64,000 nt of DNA, from contig NZ_CP037952.1 in assembly GCF_004358345.1 (NCBI RefSeq), forward strand, positions 496,001-560,000, written 5' to 3'. A model generated the notes under the pieces. The model was not told the origin of the DNA and did no database searches. It saw only the letters and a list, made by a program, of their open reading frames with translations. Positions 7,434 through 17,800 of the stretch are shown piece by piece. The number at the start of each line of letters is the position of its first letter. The first letter of the stretch is position 1. Position numbers and translations under genes: made by a program. This DNA comes from Parashewanella spongiae (GTDB lineage: Bacteria; Pseudomonadota; Gammaproteobacteria; Enterobacterales; Shewanellaceae).

Positions 7434-9644
7434 ATGGACGTATCTTCACTACTGGACGGTCTGAACGATAAACAGGCTGAAGCAGTAAAAGCACCACAAA
7501 CAAGTATGTTAGTACTTGCTGGCGCAGGAAGTGGTAAAACCCGCGTCCTGACTCATAGAATTGCTTGGTTGATGCAAGCCGAGGGGCAAAGTCCATATTC
7601 TATTCTTGCGGTGACTTTTACAAACAAAGCCGCTGCAGAAATGCGTGAGCGCGTTGAGCATGTTGTTGGTGCGAACATGTCGAGAATGTGGATTGGCACC
7701 TTCCACGGGCTCGCCCATCGCTTATTGCGTACTCATTATCAAGATGCCAACCTTCCACAGAGCTTCCAAATTTTAGATTCAGATGATCAGTTAAGAATGA
7801 TCAAACGGATCTTAAAAAGTATGAACCTTGATGATAAGCAATATCCACCTCGGCAAGCTCAGGGTTATATTAATGGTAAAAAAGATCAAGGCTTACGCCC
7901 AAAGCATATCGATGCGAGTATTTTTCCCATAGAGCAAAATTTACTGAAAATTTACCAGATATATCAAGACTCGTGTGATCGTGCTGGCTTAGTCGACTTC
8001 GCAGAAATACTCTTGCGAGCTCATGAATTATGGCTGAATAAACCACATGTATTGGCGCATTATCAAGATCGTTTTAAGCATATTTTGGTTGACGAGTTTC
8101 AAGACACTAACTCTATTCAATATGCGTGGATCCGAGTACTTGCAGGTGATAAAGCGAATGTGATGATTGTGGGTGACGATGATCAGTCCATTTATGGTTG
8201 GCGTGGTGCACAAGTTGAAAACTTGCATCGTTTCTTACAAGACTTTCCCACAGCCAACACAATTCGATTAGAGCAAAACTATCGATCTAGTGCCAACATC
8301 CTTAATGCTTCTAATGAGCTGATTTCCAATAACCCAGATCGTTTAGGGAAAAATTTATGGACAGACGATAAAGACGGCGAACCCATAGGCCTTTATTGTG
8401 CTTTTAATGAACTAGATGAAGCGCGCTTTATTGTTTCGCGCATCAGTGAGTGGCATGACAATGGTGGTGATTTAACTTCGTGTGCCATTTTATATCGCTC
8501 AAATGCGCAGTCGCGGGTACTGGAAGAAGCGTTGCTGAATAAAGGTTTAGCGTATCGAATCTATGGTGGTTTGCGATTTTTTGAACGTCAAGAAATCAAA
8601 GACGCCATGGGTTACCTACGCATCATGAGTAACAAAGATGATGACGCCGCTTTTGAGCGTGTAGTAAATACGCCACCAAGAGGGATCGGTGGTCGTACGT
8701 TAGATATATTGCGAACCACAGCGAGACAGCATGATTTAACCTTGTGGCAGGCTTGCCTGCAAGTGTTAGAGCAAAAAATGTTGCCAGCGCGAGCGGGTAA
8801 TGCCGTGCGTGGATTTATGGATCTAATTGTAAAGTTGCAACAAGACACCATGGATATGCCTTTGTATCGCCTAACCGATACTGTGTTACAACATTCTGGA
8901 TTAAAGGGCATGTATCAAGCCGAAAAAGGTGAAAAAGCTCAAGCCAGAGTTGAAAACTTAGAAGAACTGGTGACAGCCGCTCGCACCTTCGAACTACCAG
9001 AAGAACTGGAAGAAATGGGAGAGTTAAACGGCTTTTTATCCCATGCTGCGCTTGAAGCAGGAGAAGGACAGGCGGATGCATTTACAGATTCAGTGCAATT
9101 GATGACATTACATTCAGCGAAAGGACTTGAGTTTCCACAAGTGTTTATGGCAGGCGTTGAAGAAGGATTATTTCCGAGCAAAATGGCGTTAGAAGAAGGT
9201 GATCGTTTAGAAGAAGAACGCCGACTTTGCTATGTAGGTATGACTCGAGCGATGGAAAAGCTCACCATTACTTACGCCGAATCAAGACGTATTTATGGCC
9301 GAGAAGATTACTCTCGTCCATCACGTTTTATTAAAGAAATTCCAGCGAAATATGTAGATGAAATTCGCTTAAAAACTCAAGTGTCTATCCCGTCGTCACG
9401 AACTTCCCATTCGGACAGTCGCTTTAATAAACCCCGAATGCAAAAGCCTCAACCGAAATTGGCATTTACTCAAAACCATGAAAGTGGCCTCAGTTCTGGG
9501 CAAAAAGTCACCCACTCTAAATTTGGAGATGGCAAAGTGCTAGACGTTGAAGGTAGCGGACCACGAGCTCAAGTGAAAGTTAATTTTGATGATTACGGTG
9601 TGAAAACCTTAATGATTGCTTATGCCAAATTAGAAACGATATAA
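7434..9644 (+). CDS. uvrD: DNA helicase II UvrD
   Basis: At 736 residues this is slightly longer than the 720 of E. coli. It is a superfamily 1A 3'-5' helicase for nucleotide excision and mismatch repair. Motif Q/I is LNDKQAEAV and LAGAGSGKTRVL. Motif Ia is TFTNKAAAEMRER, Ib GTFHGLAHRLLR, II LVDEFQDTN, III VGDDDQSIYGWRGA, IV LEQNYRSS, V LMTLHSAKGLEF and VI CYVGMTRAMEKLTITYAE. The C-terminal ~50 residues form the tudor-like RNA polymerase-binding tail (GQKVTHSKFGDGKVLDVEG). A GGGAGGCGAG site precedes ATG 7434. I see no convincing LexA box within 60 bp upstream. Confidence 0.97.
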   Translation: MDVSSLLDGLNDKQAEAVKAPQTSMLVLAGAGSGKTRVLTHRIAWLMQAEGQSPYSILAVTFTNKAAAEMRERVEHVVGANMSRMWIGTFHGLAHRLLRTHYQDANLPQSFQILDSDDQLRMIKRILKSMNLDDKQYPPRQAQGYINGKKDQGLRPKHIDASIFPIEQNLLKIYQIYQDSCDRAGLVDFAEILLRAHELWLNKPHVLAHYQDRFKHILVDEFQDTNSIQYAWIRVLAGDKANVMIVGDDDQSIYGWRGAQVENLHRFLQDFPTANTIRLEQNYRSSANILNASNELISNNPDRLGKNLWTDDKDGEPIGLYCAFNELDEARFIVSRISEWHDNGGDLTSCAILYRSNAQSRVLEEALLNKGLAYRIYGGLRFFERQEIKDAMGYLRIMSNKDDDAAFERVVNTPPRGIGGRTLDILRTTARQHDLTLWQACLQVLEQKMLPARAGNAVRGFMDLIVKLQQDTMDMPLYRLTDTVLQHSGLKGMYQAEKGEKAQARVENLEELVTAARTFELPEELEEMGELNGFLSHAALEAGEGQADAFTDSVQLMTLHSAKGLEFPQVFMAGVEEGLFPSKMALEEGDRLEEERRLCYVGMTRAMEKLTITYAESRRIYGREDYSRPSRFIKEIPAKYVDEIRLKTQVSIPSSRTSHSDSRFNKPRMQKPQPKLAFTQNHESGLSSGQKVTHSKFGDGKVLDVEGSGPRAQVKVNFDDYGVKTLMIAYAKLETI

Positions 9645-9661
9645 CCAAATAAGGACATACC

Positions 9662-10522
9662 ATGACGCTAACGGTAAAATTGTCAGCCTATTGGAGATTA
9701 GCCCGCTTAGATAAACCAATCGGCACTTTGCTGTTACTGTGGCCTTGCTTAATGGCGTTGTTTTTCGCATCAGAAGGCATTCCAGAAACGAAACTGCTGC
9801 TTATTTTTACCGTAGGCGTAATTGTGATGCGTGCTTGCGGTTGTATCATTAATGATTTTGCTGACAGAAAAGTCGATGGACATGTCGAGCGAACCAAAAA
9901 CAGGCCAATAGCCAATGGTGAAGTCGGCGCAAAAGAGGCATTAATACTCTTTGCAGTATTGGGAATAATGGCATTCGCCTTAGTACTCACACTTAATGAA
10001 ACAGTGATTAAGTTAGCCTTTGTTGGCATTGCCATGACGGTGATTTATCCCTTTTTAAAGCGGGTAACTCATTTACCTCAGCTGTTTTTAGGTATTGTAT
10101 TCAGTTGGTCTATTCCGATGGCCTCCGCTGCCGTATCTGGCGAATTAGCGAGTTCTGTTTGGTGGTTATTTTTTGCTAACTGGTGCTGGATCGTGGCTTA
10201 CGACACCATGTACGCGATGGTCGATCGAGAAGATGATTTGAAAATTGGTATTAAGTCCACCGCGATTTTGTTTGGTCGCCATGACAGGCTTATCATTGGG
10301 CTGTTACAGCTTTTAACACTTATTGGCTTATGGTTAGCGGGAAGAGCGCATGAAAGCGGTTTATATTATCAATTAGGCTTAGTAGCGTTTGTTGGTTTTA
10401 GTATTTATCAACAATACTTAATTTTTCATCGCGACAGGGGACAATGTTTTAAAGCATTCCTTAATAATCATTGGGCTGGGTTTACAATGTTTGTTGCTTT
10501 ATTGCTAGATTATTTTATGTAG
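9662..10522 (+). CDS. ubiA: 4-hydroxybenzoate octaprenyltransferase
   Basis: This 286-residue integral membrane prenyltransferase joins a polyprenyl chain to 4-hydroxybenzoate, the membrane-committing step of ubiquinone synthesis. [18 protein letters not shown] opens the chain. The first Asp-rich Mg-diphosphate motif is [19 protein letters not shown] and the second is [17 protein letters not shown]. About eight hydrophobic helices are visible. The gene starts 17 bp after the uvrD stop and could be co-transcribed with it. The other ubi genes here (ubiE, ubiJ, ubiB) lie 40 kb away on the opposite strand. No terminator is obvious after the stop. Confidence 0.96.
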   Translation: MTLTVKLSAYWRLARLDKPIGTLLLLWPCLMALFFASEGIPETKLLLIFTVGVIVMRACGCIINDFADRKVDGHVERTKNRPIANGEVGAKEALILFAVLGIMAFALVLTLNETVIKLAFVGIAMTVIYPFLKRVTHLPQLFLGIVFSWSIPMASAAVSGELASSVWWLFFANWCWIVAYDTMYAMVDREDDLKIGIKSTAILFGRHDRLIIGLLQLLTLIGLWLAGRAHESGLYYQLGLVAFVGFSIYQQYLIFHRDRGQCFKAFLNNHWAGFTMFVALLLDYFM

Positions 10523-10552
10523 CTTTATTCCTTTCTGACAATCATTTTTAAA

Positions 10553-10611
10553 CCTAGAAACATCAGTTGACTGCGTTTCTAAGATGAACGCTCCCAACCG
10601 ATTTATTTAGG
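10553..10611. repeat. Chimeric MITE remnant: P-type left end joined to Q-type right end
   Basis: The left end CCTAGAAACATCAGTTGACTG is that of family P and the right end CTCCCAACCGATTTATTTAGG is that of family Q. Only 59 bp separate the outer edges, so the interior of both has been lost. The two termini are related (CCTAnAnAnATCnGTTG). Confidence 0.8.
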
Positions 10612-10965
10612 ATGAAGTAGGAAAAACTAATACCCAAAAGATTGAGAGGAAAAACCTCAATTTTAGAACTTGGATTAAAAGATTAGCACGAAGAATGATT
10701 TGTTTTTCAAAGTTAGAAAGTATGCACGATACGGTAATAGGTTTGTTAATCAATCGAGTAAAATTTGGGATTGATATTCATGCCTACCACTAAATTAGCC
10801 CACTACCAAATTTAGCAACTATTAGGCGAAAGGTTTTGAACTTAATTAAAAGTCACTCTTCAAAAGACAGTGTGGCTGGCAAGATGCAGCGAGCCTGCTG
10901 GGATGCAAAATTTAGGGCTGAGATTTTGTTTGGTGAATCATAATCCCGCCCTGAGCCTGCGCTGG

Positions 10966-11008
10966 AATGACGAGAACTCATCGGTGTACTTTCCTTCCGC
11001 AACTTTCC
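10966..11008 (+). repeat. Dispersed repeat family U, copy 1
   Basis: AATGACGAGAACTCATCGGT followed by GTACTTTCCTTCCGCAACTTTCCT matches, in inverse orientation and with few differences, the segment at 40255-40299 that begins at the metL stop codon. Confidence 0.75.
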
Positions 11009-11072
11009 TTATTCGAAATTATCTATTTTCAGTTTGTATTTTATAAGACGTCTTTTTTACATCAGTTTAAAG

Positions 11073-14000
11073 CTACAAATATGGAGTTAAACGTTCTACG
11101 GCTTCTTTTGAACAGTCTTTTTGAGCTATTTGCATAGGATCTAGGCCTTTATACATGCAATATGTCGCAAGAGGATTGAGGACCACTGACTTAGTGTCAG
11201 CGCCTGCATGAATGAGTGCGATTGCATATTCAATACGTTTGCGGGTTAACGCAAAATGTAGCGGTGTTAATCCGTCATTAGGGTTTACTGAACCTGATTT
11301 GGCTAGTGAACGTATATCAATGTTCTCTTTGCTGTTTTCTAGCAGGGTTCTGAAGTTCTTGATTGACAATGGATGCCTTAACCAAGCAGCTTGAGCGTAA
11401 TGTAATAGAGGATATTTATAGCAGCCTATGGAGCCAGGGGTGTATGGACACATTATGTTCATGGGCACAAATTCGCACTTTACCAAGATAGGAATGAGAT
11501 GATGATGACCCGAGTCAATGGCAACTTGGATTAAATGCCTACCATCATTATCTGTTTCGCTCAGCGGGATACTAACGGTAAAGTCAGCAAGCAACGCTTC
11601 AGTTTTTTGGGCATCTCCATCACTAATCGCTTTGTATAATGGTTTAGTACTCGGATTAGTCCCAGGCATTGGTTTCAGTATTACATTAATTTTGGCATCA
11701 ATATTTGAGTCATGAGGTACTTGTGTGGAAGCGTCTACTGCGCGTTTACCGTCAACGCTGTGATATGCATCTGAGCTTGCTTTACTTTCTTCTCTAACAC
11801 CTAGATTTGGCATAGCTTGTAAAAGAGGGACGAGAGTCACTCTCGGGTATGTTTGTGAAGCAAAACTTTGAATGCTAGTGATTTCTTTGTACTTTGGTAT
11901 CGCAATATCATCAGGAAGTTGGCTAATAACAAAGACTAAGATATCTTTTTTACAATACTCAACAGCAGAAAATAAAGCATCAATTTTATATTTGTTCGTG
12001 TCGAATGGTGGAGTACACAAAAGATGCTTAACTACGTCCAATCTCCCATTTTCCACTGCGAGTTCGAGAGCATTTTGTTGCTTTCTTGACAGGCTTAGAG
12101 TATCGGTTTTTGCCCCTGCAGTAACTAGAACTTTCATGCACTTTATTTGGCCGTAGACTGCTGCTGTTAAATAAGGCGTCAATTGATGTTTACCGACAGA
12201 GTGTGTCTCTAATTGGTCATTAAATTTACCTGACTCGATAAGTGTCTGTAAAACGGCAGTCGAACCTTGTTTGGCTGCAAAATGTACCAGTGGATAAATG
12301 GAACCATCAAGGCTTTTTCTAGGGATGGTTTTATTGAAAGATTCTGCTTTTAATATTGCTCTTACATGATCAGCTTTGTTAGCAATTATGGCTCGCTGAA
12401 TAGGATAGTAGCCTTTTTCATCAGGAAAATTAATATCCTCCCCTAAACTGATTAAGAGTGTAATCATATCGGGTGAACTCGTATAAGCTGCTATCGTTAA
12501 TGGGTAGAAACCTGATGATGAAGGGATTGTGGGAATACTATGTGTTTTTTTATACTTTCCGATTACTTTTACTGCCAGTAAATTATTACTTTTTACCGCA
12601 GTGATAAACATCGTTTCATGTTCATTATTTTTGATCTTCACTTTCTCTTGACAATCGACCCCTAGCACTAAAAGTTTTTCCATTGCGATTTTGATTTGTT
12701 TTTTTTCTTCTGTTTCCTTACTACGTAAGGAAAAACTTTGCTTGGCGCAATAATCACAGAGTCGCTGAGCAAGTTGATTCGTGGTAAAGAGAGTTTTTAT
12801 TACTTCAGGGTGTAACTGGTTAAACATAAAACTGGTAATTGCATTTAATACTATGCCATGCTGATTAGGTCGTTTTATTAATTTGAGCTCATATTGACGA
12901 TTAATAGCCGCTAATCTAACTTTTTCACAATCCCTTGTTTGAAATTTATCAGTTGTACCAACGATAAAGCAAATTAGGCTCTTACTGTCTATTTTTGAAA
13001 TTATGGTTAAGATGTCATCGGCATTAATTTTCTTAGCAACGTGAAGTTCACCAATTAGAACTGTTAATTTAGGCACTAACCCATCTAATACTTCTGGTTT
13101 TAACTTATTGCTATTTAACTGGCTATTAACCAAAAACTCGTTAAGAGTATCAAGGTCATTGATTGCCTGCATGGCACTTGAAAGAAAGGCGATTGAGATA
13201 TCGGCAGGCAAAGAGTGCAACTCTACATATTTCAATGAGACTATGGGAATCACTCTAGGCTTAGACGCTACTTGTGATTCAACAGAACCAAAGTACAAGT
13301 TACCTAAACTGAACATAATAGCTTGAGGAATAGCGGCCATATTTCGTGTTTTAACTATAGCGGAAAAGGGAATTCGTCTTGCCAGTATATTTTGGGCAAG
13401 ACAGTAGTGGATCTGATTGACCGAAAGCGTTTTAAAAATATCGTTTGCGGGTGTCTCTGCCGTAATAATTTTAGTCCCTGATTGAGGTAATTGTCCCATA
13501 AAACAATAGGGAGCAGGTATAGCAAGTTGTTTAACACTAATGGGGAAGCGAATAGTGCCGGTTTCGTCTTCAAGTTCAGGTGGTTGGGCTATCGAGCATT
13601 GACAGGCATTTGAAGCTAGTGCCTGAGATCCATCTCTAACTTCTGATTGTACCCAATCTGGCATTGTTAGCAGTGGGGCATTTGGTGATAGCTGTTTTTC
13701 TTCTGAAAAATTGATGCCTTCATATGGTAGGCTCGTTGAAATAGAGTAACTTTCAGACGCTAAAGATTGTTGGTCTAACTTACTACAGACTCCTTGATCT
13801 TTTTTAATTTTGTATGCCAGATTTAATAAGATGAAAGAAGGTGAAATCCGATGTCGAACATATTCAATAAATCTTTGCTGCTTTGCATTTAGGCTTCTTC
13901 TGTTAAAGGCTACGGGAGGGATGTTTATGGAATATACTTTTTCTGAGTCGTCTGGAGTTTCAAGGAAAGCAACTTTCTTTGAAATGCCAACTGCTGGCGT

Positions 14001-14690
14001 TGCAGCCTGAGAAGTCGGGTTCGCATTTGTTGTTAGCTGAATGCCAAGTTCTTCGCATAAGGCTTTATCTATCCATTCTATACTTCCCTTAATTTGCTGA
14101 TAATCTACAGCATATAGTCCTTGGTATGATTTTTTGACGTTAGATAAAAGTTCAGATAATTGTTTTTGTAATTCTTCGGTATATTCGGCATGTGCCAGCA
14201 CGAGGGTAATGTTGGCTCGAGCAATTTGGTTTACCTTAAAGTGACTACTGTCCCCATTGTCGTTACCGCCATGGCAACACAGTTGTTTCAGCGCCATAGC
14301 CTTAACTTCATCAGAGATTCTTATAGAGTGAAGCAGTGTATTAATATTTTCCAGCATGTAAAAAATACTGTGATTTTCATGTAATTTAGCAACAGTAGAT
14401 TCATTCTCTAGGGTATAAACATCCATTAGTCTGAGCATTAGCACACCTAAAGAATGCACAACAAGAGTTTGATTATCGGTTGTCAGATCTTTTAGTTTTT
14501 CACTTTGATTAACATAGTCGATCAGCTCCTCAAATAGTTTTTGAGTACACGATTCTATTGAATAGTCTTTGAACTCTTCAAGTTCAGTTTCTAACGTAAG
14601 AGGATGAGAAGGAGGTAAAGCTAGAGGAGCTGGAAATTGTATTTGAGGATATGGATTTAGCGTGTATCTTGAGGAAGCTTCTGTTGCCAT
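11073..14690 (-). CDS. Large ankyrin-repeat protein, paralogue 1
   Basis: This 1,205-residue protein has no signal peptide or membrane segment. Residues ~1-650 form a domain I do not recognise, shared with the next gene; conserved stretches include LKQLCCHGG, HFKVNQIARANITLV and QIHYCLAQNILARR. From ~690 to the end there are ankyrin repeats, e.g. GFYPLTIAAYTSSPDMITLL, KGYYPIQRAIIANKADHV, HQLTPYLTAAVYGQIKCM and DGLTPLHFALTRKRIEYA. These are degenerate and separated by a linker near 940-1010. Ankyrin stacks bind proteins, and large bacterial ones in host-associated species are often secreted effectors. Here that role is inference only. MITE remnants lie on the outer sides of this gene pair. Confidence 0.85.
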   Translation of the reverse strand: MATEASSRYTLNPYPQIQFPAPLALPPSHPLTLETELEEFKDYSIESCTQKLFEELIDYVNQSEKLKDLTTDNQTLVVHSLGVLMLRLMDVYTLENESTVAKLHENHSIFYMLENINTLLHSIRISDEVKAMALKQLCCHGGNDNGDSSHFKVNQIARANITLVLAHAEYTEELQKQLSELLSNVKKSYQGLYAVDYQQIKGSIEWIDKALCEELGIQLTTNANPTSQAATPAVGISKKVAFLETPDDSEKVYSINIPPVAFNRRSLNAKQQRFIEYVRHRISPSFILLNLAYKIKKDQGVCSKLDQQSLASESYSISTSLPYEGINFSEEKQLSPNAPLLTMPDWVQSEVRDGSQALASNACQCSIAQPPELEDETGTIRFPISVKQLAIPAPYCFMGQLPQSGTKIITAETPANDIFKTLSVNQIHYCLAQNILARRIPFSAIVKTRNMAAIPQAIMFSLGNLYFGSVESQVASKPRVIPIVSLKYVELHSLPADISIAFLSSAMQAINDLDTLNEFLVNSQLNSNKLKPEVLDGLVPKLTVLIGELHVAKKINADDILTIISKIDSKSLICFIVGTTDKFQTRDCEKVRLAAINRQYELKLIKRPNQHGIVLNAITSFMFNQLHPEVIKTLFTTNQLAQRLCDYCAKQSFSLRSKETEEKKQIKIAMEKLLVLGVDCQEKVKIKNNEHETMFITAVKSNNLLAVKVIGKYKKTHSIPTIPSSSGFYPLTIAAYTSSPDMITLLISLGEDINFPDEKGYYPIQRAIIANKADHVRAILKAESFNKTIPRKSLDGSIYPLVHFAAKQGSTAVLQTLIESGKFNDQLETHSVGKHQLTPYLTAAVYGQIKCMKVLVTAGAKTDTLSLSRKQQNALELAVENGRLDVVKHLLCTPPFDTNKYKIDALFSAVEYCKKDILVFVISQLPDDIAIPKYKEITSIQSFASQTYPRVTLVPLLQAMPNLGVREESKASSDAYHSVDGKRAVDASTQVPHDSNIDAKINVILKPMPGTNPSTKPLYKAISDGDAQKTEALLADFTVSIPLSETDNDGRHLIQVAIDSGHHHLIPILVKCEFVPMNIMCPYTPGSIGCYKYPLLHYAQAAWLRHPLSIKNFRTLLENSKENIDIRSLAKSGSVNPNDGLTPLHFALTRKRIEYAIALIHAGADTKSVVLNPLATYCMYKGLDPMQIAQKDCSKEAVERLTPYL

Positions 14691-14867
14691 TATTCAAACC
14701 TCGTATAAATGAGCATTGAGTATTTTGCTGAAGTTGTTTTGTTTTTTGATGCTTAATTAATTTTTGTTTAGATTTTTTAAAAAATATTTAGCTTTAACTC
14801 TTAGGCGTAACACTATTTGATTCTGTCGGTTGCATCTTCTGTGTTGTGTCACTGATAAGTTACTTCC

Positions 14868-17800
14868 TTAAGAAGTTAACAACTTGATAAGGTCAAAATA
14901 ATCATCACAACTGAGACATTCCTTATGAGCTATTTGCAAGGGGGTTTTGTGTTTACAGTCAACAAAAGCAGCACTGGTATAATTGACTGATAAGTGTTTA
15001 TCGGCACCTGCCTGAATTAACACCATTGCATGATTAACTTGCTTTAAGACTAACGCAAAATGCAGAGCGGTAAGTCCGTTTTCTGATGAGTCTAATTTCG
15101 GTCCAGGGATAGCACGTTTATTTAGTTGCCCTTTACTGCAGTGAGAAACCAAAATTTGAAAGTGCTCTAATGATACTTTATTGCTTGGTTGGCTTGCACT
15201 GGACAAATCGACTTGAACGTAATGCAAGATTGGATAGGAAGCTTCAGGTCGTTGTTGGCAGATAATATTTTTCGGAACATCTTTGTTTTTAGCAAGAATC
15301 GGAATCAGGTGGTGGTGACCAGAATCAATGGCGACTTGCAATATGTGTTTGCCTTCAGAGTTAGTTTCGGCAAGTGAAATGGGCTTGGTCAGTGTTGCTA
15401 GTAGTTTCTCTGTAGCTTCAAGATCACCTTTTGCAACAGCATCATATAGGGAGGCTATGTTTTGTTTTCTCGTAGCTGGAAGCATCTTTGCTATGGCTAA
15501 ATCAGAGTGCGGATGATGGCTTAACCCTAGATTCGGCATTGTTTGTAGAATCGGTAATAAATGTTGCAATGACTCATGCCGTGCAACGTAACAATAGAGA
15601 CGCTCTCCATCATTGATTCGAGGAATAACTAAGTTGGTGGGGAGTTGGTTAATAATTTGTTTTAGCACTTCCTCGTTTTGGCTCTCTACAGCGGCGATCA
15701 AAGCACTCTGTTTGCGTTTATTACTGCTCCATTCGGCATTCATTAAGCTTTTGACAAGGTCTGTATGACCATAAAGCGCGGCTAGAGTTAATGAATTATA
15801 CTTTCCCCCTTTATACATTATAACTGAATTAGTTTTCGCACCTGCTGATTCTAGTATTTTCATGCATCGTGGTTGATTTGCAGCAATAGAATGTAAGTAT
15901 GGTGTAAATTGATGCTCCCCAAACGGTAAGTCAAGCTGTTCTGGCACCCCTGCTTCACTAATAAAGAATTTTAATGCTTCAACACTGCCAATTTCTGCTG
16001 CGTAATGTGTTAAAGGGAGGGGCTGCATTTCGGTTTTTCTTTGTACTAGAACTGTATTATCTTTATTGAAAGATGGCAGGGTAAAAATGTATTTTATGGT
16101 ATCAAGGTTTTCATGACTTATTGCGGCATGCATTGGAGTAAACCAATGACCATTTCGACATTGATTTATGTCCTCTCCAGCATTTACTAATAAAATGAAC
16201 GCTTTTATATTGTTTTTATAAACAGCAGCATAATGGAGCGGATAAAAGCCGCGTGAAGAAGGAATGGATGCAATACTGTGGACTTTTTTGTGTTCAATTA
16301 TTACTTGTAGAGCCTTGTAATTTCTGTGGCGTATAGCTGTAATTAATGAAGTTTCTTGATAGCCTTTATCAAAGCCAGACTCATATTTTGCTTGGCAGTT
16401 TGCCCCAGACTCAAGTAACTTCCTCATCGCAGCTATAACATCATGCTCTTCTTCTTGAGTTTTATTTTTATTTAAAGCAAAATTTTTGTTCTGACAATAA
16501 TGATAAAAACGTTGGTCTAGTTGCTCCGGAGTAAAAATTATATTGATGATTTCAGGAGTAAGATGAGAAAGTAATGAGCTGGTGATCACTGATAAGTTTA
16601 GCCCGTGAGTGTGAGGCGGCTTGATGAACCCTAACTTATGACATTGAAAAATGGCCGTTACTCTAACTAATTCGGCTTTTTGTGTTTGTAGTTTTGAGCA
16701 TGCGTTGGTAAGGAAAAAAATGACCATTTTTTCTTTGCTATTTGAAATGAAACTTTTAATATCTTCTATCGAAATCTTTTTCTGTCGTTCTAATTGATTC
16801 AAATGCTTACCGATTATGAGCGATAAAGCATCTTCCACTGCAAGATCAAACCCTTTCGTTAGTAATTGACTATTGCTTAAAAATTTTTCTAATGTCGGTT
16901 TATCGTCAACTTTTTTCAGTGCGCCAGCCAAAAAGGCGATAGCCACATCTTCAGGAAGGGATTGTAAATCAATATAACTAAGCATTTCGATGGTAAATTC
17001 TTCTGGCACAGAAGGGGTGGAGGGGCCTGCTAGACAGTAATACAGATTGCCTAAACCGCAAACTTTAGGTGAGAACCCAAGATCCATATTGCTCACTTTG
17101 ACAATTTCAGAAAAATTTGCCCTTCGAGCCAATATATTTTGCGCTAAACAATAGTGAATTTGGCTTTCGGAAAGATCAGAAAAAACCCTTTGTGCAGAGG
17201 TTGATACTGTAACTTTGTTGGAAGAAGATTCAGTTAAACTACCCGTAAAACAAAATGGAGCAGGCATTGCAAGCTGTTTCATGCTTGTTGGAAATCGAAT
17301 TTTATATGTGTCGAGATCCGTAGTCTTACAGTGCTGATATGAATGGGGTTCAGAGGCCGTTTTTTTTGACCACTGAGGCATGGTCAACAATGCCGCAGAT
17401 ATTGGGGGCGTTGCCAGTTGTGCTTTTTTTATTTTAGGTGCAGGGTAGGCTTTACAACCAAATATTGTTAGATCTAGATTTTTACAAACTTCTGGTTTGT
17501 TTTTAATTTCCGATGCCAGTAATCGTAATATCTCAACAGGCGAGATTCGGTTCCTCATATAAGTGAGAAACTCTCGTTGTTCAAGGGTTAAACTTCTTCG
17601 AGGTAGTGCTTTTGAATCACACTTTTCATTGTCGGATATATCTGTTTTTTCAGAAAAACCTTCTTGTTTGCAAACTAGTTGAGATGTTTCTGATATCGAT
17701 ATGTTGATACCAAGTTCTTCTTTTAAGGCCAGTTCTAATCCATTCACTGTACTTATTGATGGTAACTTAAAATTTACATAAGTGATCCAAGATTCTAAGA

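Larger units (their letters stand above)
10523..11072. other. Repeat-rich intergenic region
   Basis: This 550-bp gap between ubiA and the convergent ankyrin gene has no credible open frame. It holds a 59-bp chimeric MITE remnant (10553-10611) and a 43-bp copy of the repeat found inverted after metL. The rest is AT-rich and unassigned. Confidence 0.7.
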